Assembly: GCF_003858635.1 (NCBI RefSeq)
Contig: NZ_RQJO01000009.1
Location: 992,001 to 1,056,000, forward strand
Length of the DNA stretch: 64,000 bases
DNA from: Larkinella rosea
Lineage (GTDB): Bacteria; Bacteroidota; Bacteroidia; Cytophagales; Spirosomataceae
Direction of reading: 5' to 3'
Shown: positions 1-7,267 of the stretch, piece by piece
Layout of the letters: the number at the start of each line of letters is the position of its first letter
Position numbering within the stretch: position 1 is the first letter of the stretch
The notes under the pieces: model-generated
What the model was told of the DNA's origin: nothing
What the model saw: the letters and a program-made list of their open reading frames with translations, nothing else
Databases searched by the model: none
Made by a program: the position numbers and the translations under genes

Positions 1-1
1 A

Positions 2-451
2 TTGACACAATCGTTAAAAGGCCCTTATTACCAGCCGGTTGCCAAAAATGAAATCGACCCGGACGGCAATTGGGAAAAAATGCCCCACGCCAAACGGAAG
101 CAATCCGACATACAGGCATACGAAGCGAAAGTGACAGTTCGGGAAACCAGCAATGGGATGGAGGCTCAAATCCAGATTACCGGCACCGAGAATATCCCGG
201 TTTCCGTCGAGCTGATCTTCCGGGCGGGCGGTACGCTGGCCGGCGTGACGAAGCATCCGACCCGCGCCAATGCCCATTTGTTGAGTGGCGAATCCGGTTC
301 ATATACAGTTGGAAAGGACACGATTACGTTTGGTCCCGGAAAAGCCCTGCACAAAAATGTGGTGTTGCGGGGCGCTTTGCCACCGATGGATGCTCCGACG
401 GTTTACCTGACCGGTTTTACACCCTTTCAGCATACCATCAAACTTTCGTAG
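2..451 (+). CDS. C-terminal part of an unidentified protein (5' end outside window)
   Basis: The frame is open from the left edge and stops at TAG 449-451, so only the last 149 or so residues are visible. The TTG at position 2 is simply an internal codon. The visible part is soluble, rich in alternating hydrophobic/polar stretches typical of beta-sandwich domains, with no membrane segment and no T9SS sorting motif at the end. I do not recognise the family. It converges on the DUF1080 gene and shares a strong terminator with it. The upstream part is needed before any function can be proposed. Confidence 0.75.
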   Translation: MTQSLKGPYYQPVAKNEIDPDGNWEKMPHAKRKQSDIQAYEAKVTVRETSNGMEAQIQITGTENIPVSVELIFRAGGTLAGVTKHPTRANAHLLSGESGSYTVGKDTITFGPGKALHKNVVLRGALPPMDAPTVYLTGFTPFQHTIKLS

Positions 452-460
452 CTGACCCTA

Positions 461-518
461 TTCCACAAAAAAGCCGGAAAACCATCACTTACTACGGTTT
501 TCCGGCTTTTTTGTGGAA
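461..518. terminator. Bidirectional rho-independent terminator
   Basis: A perfect 23-bp inverted repeat (461-483 and 496-518) with a 12-nt loop, with A-runs on the left and T-runs on the right inside the stem (core GCCGGAAAACC / GGTTTTCCGGC). It lies between two convergent genes ending at 451 and 524, so it can serve both. Confidence 0.9.
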
Positions 519-523
519 TCATT

Positions 524-1162
524 TTAGCGCAATTCTTCCAGCGTCAGGTCTTTGTAGTGAACCTCCGCCTTGCCCCCTCCGTGAATTTGCAGTCCAATGA
601 GCCCCTCCTGCGGAATGGATTCGTCGGCTTCCGTGTAATCGACGGTTTGTTTTCCATTCAGATACAGCCGGATGCGCCGGTTTTCGGCCCGAATTTCGTA
701 ATCGTTCCAGTCGTTCGGTTTCAGTATTTTTTTGATCAACGCTGAGTCCGGGGCAATCAGGGTTTTGTTCCGGCGCGACTCGTCGTAGAGACTCGCCCAG
801 TAGCCCTTGCCCAGATCAGCCTGGTAGCCCGTCATTTCGTAAGCGGGTTTGGTCAGCCGTTTGCTCCGAAACTGTACACCGGTATTGATAAAACCTTCCG
901 TGCCCAGCAGTTTGAATTTCACGCGCATGATGAAGTTGGCGTAAGGACGGGTCGTGCAGAGGAAGTCGTTGTGCGGCACTGTTTCGGTCAACGAACCACC
1001 CACCAGTGCGCCATCCTGAATTCGCCAGGTTTTGACCGTGTCGCCTTCCCAGCCCCGGAACGTTTTGCCATCAAACATCCGAACCGGTTTTTGGGGCGAA
1101 TGGGCTATAAAACCTGCGAGAAGGGATCCGCCAACAAATGTGCAGAAAAGTGAAAATTTCAT
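524..1162 (-). CDS. Secreted DUF1080 (3-keto-disaccharide hydrolase domain) protein
   Basis: A 212-residue protein from the ATG at 1162, chosen because MKFSLFCTFVGGSLLAGF is a typical signal peptide; an in-frame ATG 63 nt further upstream would add a non-signal extension. The DUF1080 jelly-roll fold is seen in FDGKTFRGWEGD near the mature N terminus, WRIQDGALVGGS, NTGVQFRS, GYQADLG, the NDWNDYEI motif and LIGLQIHGG close to the C terminus. Members of this family are concanavalin-like beta-sandwiches, some of which hydrolyse 3-keto-glycosides in the periplasm; activity here is inferred only from the domain. A second DUF1080 gene lies at 61241-62305. The gene stands alone with a shared terminator at its 3' end. 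Confidence 0.88.
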   Translation of the reverse strand: MKFSLFCTFVGGSLLAGFIAHSPQKPVRMFDGKTFRGWEGDTVKTWRIQDGALVGGSLTETVPHNDFLCTTRPYANFIMRVKFKLLGTEGFINTGVQFRSKRLTKPAYEMTGYQADLGKGYWASLYDESRRNKTLIAPDSALIKKILKPNDWNDYEIRAENRRIRLYLNGKQTVDYTEADESIPQEGLIGLQIHGGGKAEVHYKDLTLEELR

Positions 1163-1931
1163 GGAATCAGGAAATAAGAGGTTCAGGAAAATGCGACCAC
1201 GAGGTGTAAACAAAACCGGTCGCATTTCAAAGGTAAGTAAATCCTTGTTACCTGCGTTCCAGAAAAGATTTGAAAATGTCGATCCTCATTGCTATAAAAT
1301 CGACCTGTTGCTCTTCTGCTTCGTATTTGAAGGGACTAATTGACGTTTTCAGTCTATAATCAATGGGTGATTACCAGACATATTAAAAAATAAATTTTTT
1401 AATATTATATATACTTACTTTTAGAGAACTATCCGAAATTATTCATATGTTGGCATAGATATTGTGCGTATATAGGAATATGTTGTTCCCATGTATGCCA
1501 AATTGGTGACAACGTAAAATATATTCCTAAACTTTCTCTGCCTAATGAAAACGTTATCCTACCCGGATAATTATAGATATTTGCGCTTATTTCTGACCAG
1601 AATATCGCTTATTTATAGTTTTTCCTCTCTTCCTTTCTTGCCTGAGATTTTTTTTAACAACGCTTATTACACACTTTTCATGGCCGCCTTGCACGCTTAT
1701 GCCATCCCGATGCGGGTGTGATAAGTGGCTACTAATTCTTCCATATTTTTTTTAAGGCTTGTTAATTATCAGACAAAAAACAACCTCTTTGTGAGCCTAT
1801 TTCGGCTTGCCTGGAATTTCTTTGGGTTGGTTTTTTGGTTGGCTATCCGTTCAGTCTAACGAATAAAGCATGCGGTTTTAGGCAAACCGGTCAATTCGTG
1901 CTTTCTGGTTTATTCATTCAAACTCACACGT
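1163..1931. other. Gene-free, AT-rich intergenic region
   Basis: About 770 bases between divergent genes with no credible coding frame. Bases 1380-1430 are nearly pure A/T. Two nested short inverted repeats occur: TTGGCATA 1450-1457 with TATGCCAA 1494-1501, and TAGGAATAT 1473-1481 with ATATTCCTA 1521-1529. The region probably holds the promoters of the DUF1080 gene and of the 1932-4103 gene, but I find no full -33/-7 match. Confidence 0.5.
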
Positions 1932-4103
1932 ATGAATTCATATCGATACCTACTAATTTTCCTTTGCCTCCTGGTAACCGGAACGGTAATGGCCCAATTC
2001 AAGGCGGGATCGCCGGGGTTTTATATTGCCGACGGAACCCAGGTTGCAATCCTGGGGCTGACGCTGCAACCCAGCGGATCGCTCACGCTGACCAATACAA
2101 GGGTCAGTCGGGATAATACCCCGGTGCCCGCATTGGGCGGCAACAGTGTCGAGCGGGTCTTTACCCTAACTCCTGCGGTTTCGTTTTCCGGTACGGTCGG
2201 CCTGGAAGTCCGCAACGGTCAATTGAACGGGAACATCGCTAAATCGCTCGTCGTTGCGGTCAATAACGGAGTTTCCGGGTTTGTAGCCGCTCCCAATAGT
2301 GTAACGGCCACCAATTACGTTTCGGCGAATCTGACCAGTCCAATGACCTTATCACTGGTTACGGCGGTGACTCCGACCCTGGCCCCAACCGTTACGCTGT
2401 CCAACAACGGGCCGATCAACTGCGGAGCCGCTGTAACGTTAACGGCCAGCACAACCGGCACCGTCGATAGCTATACCTTTACGGGGCCCAGCGGCACCGT
2501 TGCCAGTGTGGCAAACTCCGCCACGGTTACTGAAACCGGTACGTACACCGTGACCGTTAGCAATTCCGGTGGTTCCAATTTTGCCACCACGACCGTAGCG
2601 CAGGGGAGTTCGGCATCCGTACCGGTTTTAACATTCAACACAAGCCCCGGAACGGAGGTCATTCAGAACACGCCCGGCGTTAGCCTGAGCATTACCACCT
2701 GTTCGGGCGGAACCCTGAAGTGGTCGGGACCCAATTCGACGACCGGCACAACCACCAGCGTTTCGGTTCCAACATCGGCGGTCGGAACCCTGGTTTATTC
2801 GGCCACCTGTACGGTTGGCGGCTGCGTCAGTTCGCCCGGAACGGCCACTCTTACCGTAACTCCTCCGTTACAAACCGGTAGTTTTGACGGTTTCATTTAC
2901 GGGGCGGATTGCTCGACGTTCCGGGGCTGGACCTGGGATCGCAACAAACCCAATACGGCGTTTAACGTTGAAATTATGGATGGCCCGGTCATCATTGCCA
3001 CCATTCTGGCGGGCGATTTGAAACAGGATCTGGTGACGGCGGGCAAAGGAAATGGTAAACACGCGTTCAGTTTTCCCATTCCCCTTAGCCTCAAAGACGG
3101 GTTGCAGCACTCCCTGTCCGCGCGGGTTCAAGGCAGCAGTTTTATACTGAAAGATTCGCCGAAAGCCTTGATTTGTACGGGTGGAGGAAGCCCTCCCAAT
3201 CAGCCACCCAGCCCACCAACGCCTACGGTTATTATTTCGCCGATAGCCGCCAAGGTAGGGGTACCTTTCTCGGCGACCCTGGTTGCGTTTACGGATCCGG
3301 AAAACGATCCACTGACCTATGAACTCACGACGCTCCCCAGTGACCTGAGTTTCAATTCAACGTCTCGGGTGATCAGCGGAACGCCTACCGTTGCGGGTTC
3401 TTTTCCGCTGACGTACAAGGCGACGGATTCGCATTTGGCGTCAAACAGTGTCGGTTTTACCTTGACAATAAGTCCGGAATCGACAACCACCGTAACGGGT
3501 GAATTCGAAGGATTCCTGGATAAGGTCGAATGTGCCAGTTTGCGCGGATGGGTGTGGGACCGTAAAAAGCCTAACACGCCGTTGACGGTAGAGTTTTATA
3601 GTGAGCCGAGCCCGGGCAATGTCACGGTTTGGGGCAGTACGGTGGCCAATATTTACCGGTCGGATCTGAAAGCCGCTGGCAAAGGCGATGGCGTGCACGC
3701 GTACGATTTTGCGGTTCCGCCCGCGCTCAAGGCAAGCTACGCACTCATTTACGCCCGGGTTCAGGGTAGCACGTATGTCCTGAAAACCTCCGGACGCCTG
3801 TTGCCGCAACCGTGCCTGTCTCCGGGCCGCCTGTCGGCCGAAACCAAATCCGAATTGAAGGTGAAGCTGATCGGCAACCCGGTTTCCGACGTGGTCGAAG
3901 TGGAAGTGAAAGGGGCGGAAGGTCGGCAGCTGAGGTTTGCGCTGACTGATTCGCAGGGCCGGGTGGTTCATGAACGGCAGCTGGAAAAAGCGGGCGTAAC
4001 TGAGCGGCAGAAATTCGGTATTTCCTTCCAGCCTTCCGGGCTGCTGTTGCTGCGGGTCAGTACAACCGACCAAAGCCAGACGCTGAAAGTGCTAAAACCA
4101 TAA
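1932..4103 (+). CDS. T9SS-exported Ig-like protein with duplicated RGW-WDR domain
   Basis: 723 residues. Signal peptide MNSYRYLLIFLCLLVTG ending at a likely MAQ cleavage site. About residues 150-310 form Ig-like, Thr/Ser/Gly-rich beta repeats. Residues about 316-417 and 523-625 are two copies of one domain sharing GFxDGF or GEFEGF starts, a Cys, RGWxWDRxKPNT, DLKxAGKGxGxHA and ARVQGS followed by a closing Cys. Between them (about 430-515) is a putative-Ig (He_PIG) cadherin-like domain containing DPENDPLTYELT. The last 80 residues (from KLIGNPVSDVVEVEV) form a T9SS type A sorting domain, so the protein is expected at the outer cell surface or in the medium. The function is unknown; adhesion or polymer contact is a guess. 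It is followed 54 bases later by the BclB-like gene, probably in one transcript ending at 5011-5051. Confidence 0.88.
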   Translation: MNSYRYLLIFLCLLVTGTVMAQFKAGSPGFYIADGTQVAILGLTLQPSGSLTLTNTRVSRDNTPVPALGGNSVERVFTLTPAVSFSGTVGLEVRNGQLNGNIAKSLVVAVNNGVSGFVAAPNSVTATNYVSANLTSPMTLSLVTAVTPTLAPTVTLSNNGPINCGAAVTLTASTTGTVDSYTFTGPSGTVASVANSATVTETGTYTVTVSNSGGSNFATTTVAQGSSASVPVLTFNTSPGTEVIQNTPGVSLSITTCSGGTLKWSGPNSTTGTTTSVSVPTSAVGTLVYSATCTVGGCVSSPGTATLTVTPPLQTGSFDGFIYGADCSTFRGWTWDRNKPNTAFNVEIMDGPVIIATILAGDLKQDLVTAGKGNGKHAFSFPIPLSLKDGLQHSLSARVQGSSFILKDSPKALICTGGGSPPNQPPSPPTPTVIISPIAAKVGVPFSATLVAFTDPENDPLTYELTTLPSDLSFNSTSRVISGTPTVAGSFPLTYKATDSHLASNSVGFTLTISPESTTTVTGEFEGFLDKVECASLRGWVWDRKKPNTPLTVEFYSEPSPGNVTVWGSTVANIYRSDLKAAGKGDGVHAYDFAVPPALKASYALIYARVQGSTYVLKTSGRLLPQPCLSPGRLSAETKSELKVKLIGNPVSDVVEVEVKGAEGRQLRFALTDSQGRVVHERQLEKAGVTERQKFGISFQPSGLLLLRVSTTDQSQTLKVLKP

Positions 4104-4157
4104 GGGGTCAAATGACCGATTTAGACATCTAAACAGACATTTTAATACGAACTGATT

Positions 4158-4988
4158 ATGAAAAAGCAACTAATCTCAGGTTTTCTGTTTCTGTTTTTGC
4201 TGATGGCGCTGACCAGCTTCGGGCAGGTGGGTATTGGTACGATCAACCCCGATAACAGTGCTGAACTGGAAGTAAAATCGACCAGTAAAGGGGTTTTGGT
4301 GCCCCGGGTGACCTCCACGGCGAGTGTAACCGCCACCCCTGCCGAGGGCTTGATTGTGTACCAGACTAATTCACCGGCTGGTTTGTATATTTATAAAGGG
4401 GGAAACTGGGTTCAACTGGCCACGATGACCGATGTAACTTCGACGACGGGTACTCCGGGATTACCTGGGGCAAGTGCCATTGTTCCGTATGCTTCCGGAT
4501 TGCCTGTTGATATGACATCAATCGCGGGAGGATTAGTAGGGACGACTTCGTTGATTGGATTTGGAAATTCTGCATCTGGCGTACCTATTGCAGGAGGAAC
4601 AATCGATCTGACAGGGGCACCAGCCACCAATCTTAACATGGCGTTTTCCATGCCTCGTGATGGTACAATAACTTCACTCTCGGGTTATTTTACTAGTACA
4701 TTGGCTTTGAATTTGGTTGGAACTACGGTTACAGTTACCGGTCAATTGTATTCATCGTCTACACCTAATAATACATTTACTGCAGTTCCTGGTGCTGTTG
4801 TAACGTTAGCACCAGCACTTACAGGTATTTTAGCTCTGGGAACTATCAGCAACGGTATTACTACCGGCTTGAGTATTCCGGTTACGGCCCAAACCCGGTT
4901 GCTAATGGTTTATTCAGTTACCGCCAATGGTTTGAGTTTAGTAAATACAGTTTCGGGTTATGTGGGTGGAGGATTATCCATCAACTAA
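4158..4988 (+). CDS. Secreted protein with BclB/exosporium-type C-terminal domain
   Basis: 276 residues with signal peptide [20 protein letters not shown] and cleavage after FGQ. The mature start [16 protein letters not shown] with KGVLVPR is the usual N-terminal head of Bacteroidota fibre-like surface proteins. A very short collagen-like patch (GTPGLPG, near residue 100) leads into residues about 106-276, which match my memory of the C-terminal domain of Bacillus exosporium glycoprotein Bcl[76 protein letters not shown]. BclB-type proteins are collagen-like surface filaments; a surface fibre role is inferred. GC of the C-terminal half is visibly low (lines 4681-4740 and 4741-4800 count 40% and 38%), pointing to transfer or domain capture. 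No T9SS domain is present. Confidence 0.85.
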   Translation: MKKQLISGFLFLFLLMALTSFGQVGIGTINPDNSAELEVKSTSKGVLVPRVTSTASVTATPAEGLIVYQTNSPAGLYIYKGGNWVQLATMTDVTSTTGTPGLPGASAIVPYASGLPVDMTSIAGGLVGTTSLIGFGNSASGVPIAGGTIDLTGAPATNLNMAFSMPRDGTITSLSGYFTSTLALNLVGTTVTVTGQLYSSSTPNNTFTAVPGAVVTLAPALTGILALGTISNGITTGLSIPVTAQTRLLMVYSVTANGLSLVNTVSGYVGGGLSIN

Positions 4989-5010
4989 AAAGGAGTTTTC
5001 ACTAGGAATT

Positions 5011-5051
5011 ACCGGGCTTTTTGTCACCTTTTCAGGGATGAAAAGCCCGGT
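5011..5051. terminator. Rho-independent terminator
   Basis: 11-bp perfect stem ACCGGGCTTTT (5011-5021) with AAAAGCCCGGT (5041-5051) followed by a T-run. It lies 22 bases after the BclB-like stop and about 50 bases from the stop of the convergent ThuA gene, and reads mainly on the plus strand. Confidence 0.85.
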
Positions 5052-5099
5052 TTTTTTGTCAGCAAGGTTGAAAGAAGAATTGCTGCGGTCTTATTCAAC

Positions 5100-6023
5100 T
5101 CAGTGCGGACATTGGTTTTCGCCCATTTCTTCTTTCGAAGGGGTGGACGATGAAATACCTTCGGCGGGAACTTCGACTTTGGCAATCCAGGCGATGGCAT
5201 TTAGCACCAGTTTCCGGAGATTGTCGTCGGTCCAGACCCGGTGATAATGACCGCCGGTGATGCCAAAACCGCGTCCACCGTCGGGCCGTTCGCGGCACCA
5301 CGCCGTGTGTTGCGGTTTTCCGGCGGCAATTTCGGCCCGAACAGCGTCATTGCCTTCGTGGGGGCCGTCTTTCCGGTCCAGCGTCGAAGCGGGGGGCACC
5401 GTGGTGAGCAGGGGCGTTACTCCCTCCAGGTTGTTTCGGAAACGCATGTGATAATACCATTCGTCATTGATCGTGAACGGTTTGACGCCCCGGGTAATGG
5501 CGTGGGTGGGGAAGGTGCCGTAGTCGGCGGTCCATACCGGATTTACCGACCAGAAGGTTTCGAAATAACCGCCCAGCCAGTCCAGAAAATAGTTCCCTGC
5601 GTTCCCTTTCGGAACTTCCACGGCGTAATGGATACAGGCCAGTCCGACGCCATTTTTCATCAGGGCATTCATGGCGTCAAGGTGAGCATTGACCAGGTGA
5701 CCTTCGCCACCGTCACCATAAATCACTACCGCATCCGCCCCTTTGAACGCCGACGATTTGGCGGGCCAGCCTTCCGTAAAGACCTCCGTTTCAATCCCGG
5801 GAACATTTTCCCGCAGCCGTTTCGCCAGCAAAATGCAACCCGCTTTGTGTTCGTGTTGACCGGCTCCGTGGCTACAACTTCCCGCAATAAATACCACCCG
5901 TTTGGACGCGGGCGCAGAAAACCGGTTGCTGTCCGAAAAAAACCGGCATCCGGGTACAAAAGCCATTAGCAGACTGCCCAGACACAGCAAACCGAAAAGG
6001 GGAAGTGAAACAAATGTACGCAT
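5100..6023 (-). CDS. ThuA-like domain lipoprotein
   Basis: 307 residues. The N terminus MRTFVSLPLFGLLCLGSLL leads to a lipobox-like FVPGC, so a periplasmic lipoprotein is likely. The ThuA (trehalose utilisation) class-I-glutamine-amidotransferase-like fold is recognisable from VVFIAGSCSHG near residue 45, HKAGCILLAKRL, ADAVVIYGDGGEGH, GVGLACIHYAVEV, a Tyr/Trp-rich DEWYYHMRF and GRGFGITGGHYHRVW. ThuA proteins act in sugar catabolism, and in Bacteroidota they accompany 3-keto-sugar and SusCD genes; the reaction is not established for this branch. No same-strand partner lies immediately next to it. Confidence 0.85.
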   Translation of the reverse strand: MRTFVSLPLFGLLCLGSLLMAFVPGCRFFSDSNRFSAPASKRVVFIAGSCSHGAGQHEHKAGCILLAKRLRENVPGIETEVFTEGWPAKSSAFKGADAVVIYGDGGEGHLVNAHLDAMNALMKNGVGLACIHYAVEVPKGNAGNYFLDWLGGYFETFWSVNPVWTADYGTFPTHAITRGVKPFTINDEWYYHMRFRNNLEGVTPLLTTVPPASTLDRKDGPHEGNDAVRAEIAAGKPQHTAWCRERPDGGRGFGITGGHYHRVWTDDNLRKLVLNAIAWIAKVEVPAEGISSSTPSKEEMGENQCPH

Positions 6024-6241
6024 GGTATTTTGTTTAGAAGATTGATAACAAAAGTGCCATTCGGGTTTTTACTACTGAAAAGCGGTTTTATCTGGCATGG
6101 ATTTCGTGGGTGGGGTACGACTCAGACGCTATACCACATACAAACATTATTTCGAATTGGTCTGGTATTTGTATGGAATGAATTAATAGACAACATACCC
6201 TATCACCCTGATTCAACCTCAGTTTATTCAGTTTCAGTCGA

Positions 6242-6613
6242 ATGAAAAAGTCGATATTGGTGGTCGAAGACCAGTCTTCACAGCGCAAAATAATGGTTGA
6301 AGCCCTGCAAAAAGCCGGTTATGTCATTTTTCAGGCCGGCGATGTACAACAGGCCATCGACCTCATTAACCAGCAAAAACCGGATGTGTTGGTCGCCGAT
6401 ATGCATTTGCCCAATGGAGACGGGGGAGATGTGATTCGTGAAGCCCGCCAATTGCCCGGCGCTCCGGTGGCCGTCGTTGCGGTTTCGATCGATCTGGCTA
6501 TTCTGAATCAGAATCTTACGGCAACGTATCAGGCCGATGCGTATCTGTCCAAGCCATTTCATCCGCGTGAGCTGCTAAAGATTGTGGAGGAGCTGGTGGG
6601 GGTATCGCATTGA
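6242..6613 (+). CDS. Single-domain response regulator (REC)
   Basis: 123 residues, all one CheY-like receiver domain. The acidic pair is E9-D10, the phospho-acceptor is D53 in VADMHLP, the switch Ser is S82 and the conserved lysine is K104 in LSKPF. There is no output domain, so it must act by protein contact or in a phosphorelay. No kinase is adjacent; the hybrid kinase at 49001-50623 is the nearest stand-alone candidate in the window. Its last 98 bases overlap, in antisense, the 3' end of the small gene at 6516-6830. Confidence 0.9.
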   Translation: MKKSILVVEDQSSQRKIMVEALQKAGYVIFQAGDVQQAIDLINQQKPDVLVADMHLPNGDGGDVIREARQLPGAPVAVVAVSIDLAILNQNLTATYQADAYLSKPFHPRELLKIVEELVGVSH

Positions 6614-6830
6614 CGTGTTCAAATCCCATCCGAATCAATTGCTCACCCGCTTCCTGGGAAACCACCCAGAATTTCAGGTCGTCATCGGTTACGATCCAGA
6701 GGTTATCGTCTTGAAAACCATTTAGTTGTATCCATTTAAAGGCTTGAATGGGATTCTCGAATATGACGAGGGGAATATCGATCGATGCAGGTAATGCTTG
6801 CAATACGGCAAACCAGGTGTCTTCATTCAT
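6516..6830 (-). CDS. Small hypothetical protein, antisense to the REC gene end
   Basis: 104 residues from the ATG at 6830; a longer frame to 6887 has no better start. Residues 1-65 look like a compact alpha/beta domain with LVIFENPIQAFKWIQLNGF and NLWIVTDDDLKFWVV; the tail is Pro/Ala-rich and is the part that overlaps the response regulator. I do not recognise a family. The coherent N-terminal half, placed outside the overlap, argues for a real gene, while the tail could be read-through into antisense sequence. Confidence 0.45.
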   Translation of the reverse strand: MNEDTWFAVLQALPASIDIPLVIFENPIQAFKWIQLNGFQDDNLWIVTDDDLKFWVVSQEAGEQLIRMGFEHVNAIPPPAPPQSLAAHADEMAWTDTHRPDTLP

Positions 6831-6852
6831 AGGTAGGCAAACAGCAGATTGG

Positions 6853-7056
6853 TTAATGGAAATGCGCCTTTTTAAAAAGGCTTTCAAGCGACGCCAATCC
6901 TAATAAAATGGCCACAAATCCAAAAACCAAAGCGACCACTAACCGACGGATTTTGTGGGGCGGTTCAACGGAATTTTGGAAGGCCGAGTAGGCATAATAA
7001 CCACCTACCAACCCGTAGAGGAATATTGAAACTCCAATAAAGTGGATGGCCTGCAT
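6853..7056 (-). CDS. Small two-helix membrane protein, hypothetical
   Basis: 67 residues from the ATG at 7056, chosen over the longer frame starting at 7170 because the extension is Cys/Trp-rich and unlike the rest. Two hydrophobic helices, about residues 3-21 (HFIGVSIFLYGLVGGYY) and 38-57 (VVALVFGFVAILLGLASLE), are separated by a basic loop PPHKIRR. No family recognised. It lies 22 bases upstream of the 6516-6830 gene on the same strand, so the two may be cotranscribed. Confidence 0.55.
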   Translation of the reverse strand: MQAIHFIGVSIFLYGLVGGYYAYSAFQNSVEPPHKIRRLVVALVFGFVAILLGLASLESLFKKAHFH

Positions 7057-7267
7057 ACGAATTAAAAACCAGCGAGAGTACACCAGGCAGGTTGTTAAAC
7101 CTGGACAACACCCGAAATGCCACAAAAGACATGCCGTTTTGGCTTGAAAAGGGCGTTTTTCCCACCACATAATAGATTACCCCACTATTGATCCCTTCTG
7201 CGGTTTCATCCTTCGAGTCTGTTTTCTCTTTCGTACCTTTATCCGGACCTAAACTTTCCAACTCCCG

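Noticed and set aside
1835-2116. Frame overlapping the start of the T9SS Ig-like protein
   Set aside because: No coherent domain; it is out of frame with a strong gene.
6965-7261. 98-residue minus-strand frame overlapping the two-helix membrane protein
   Set aside because: Composition is irregular, whereas the 67-residue alternative has two clean helices.
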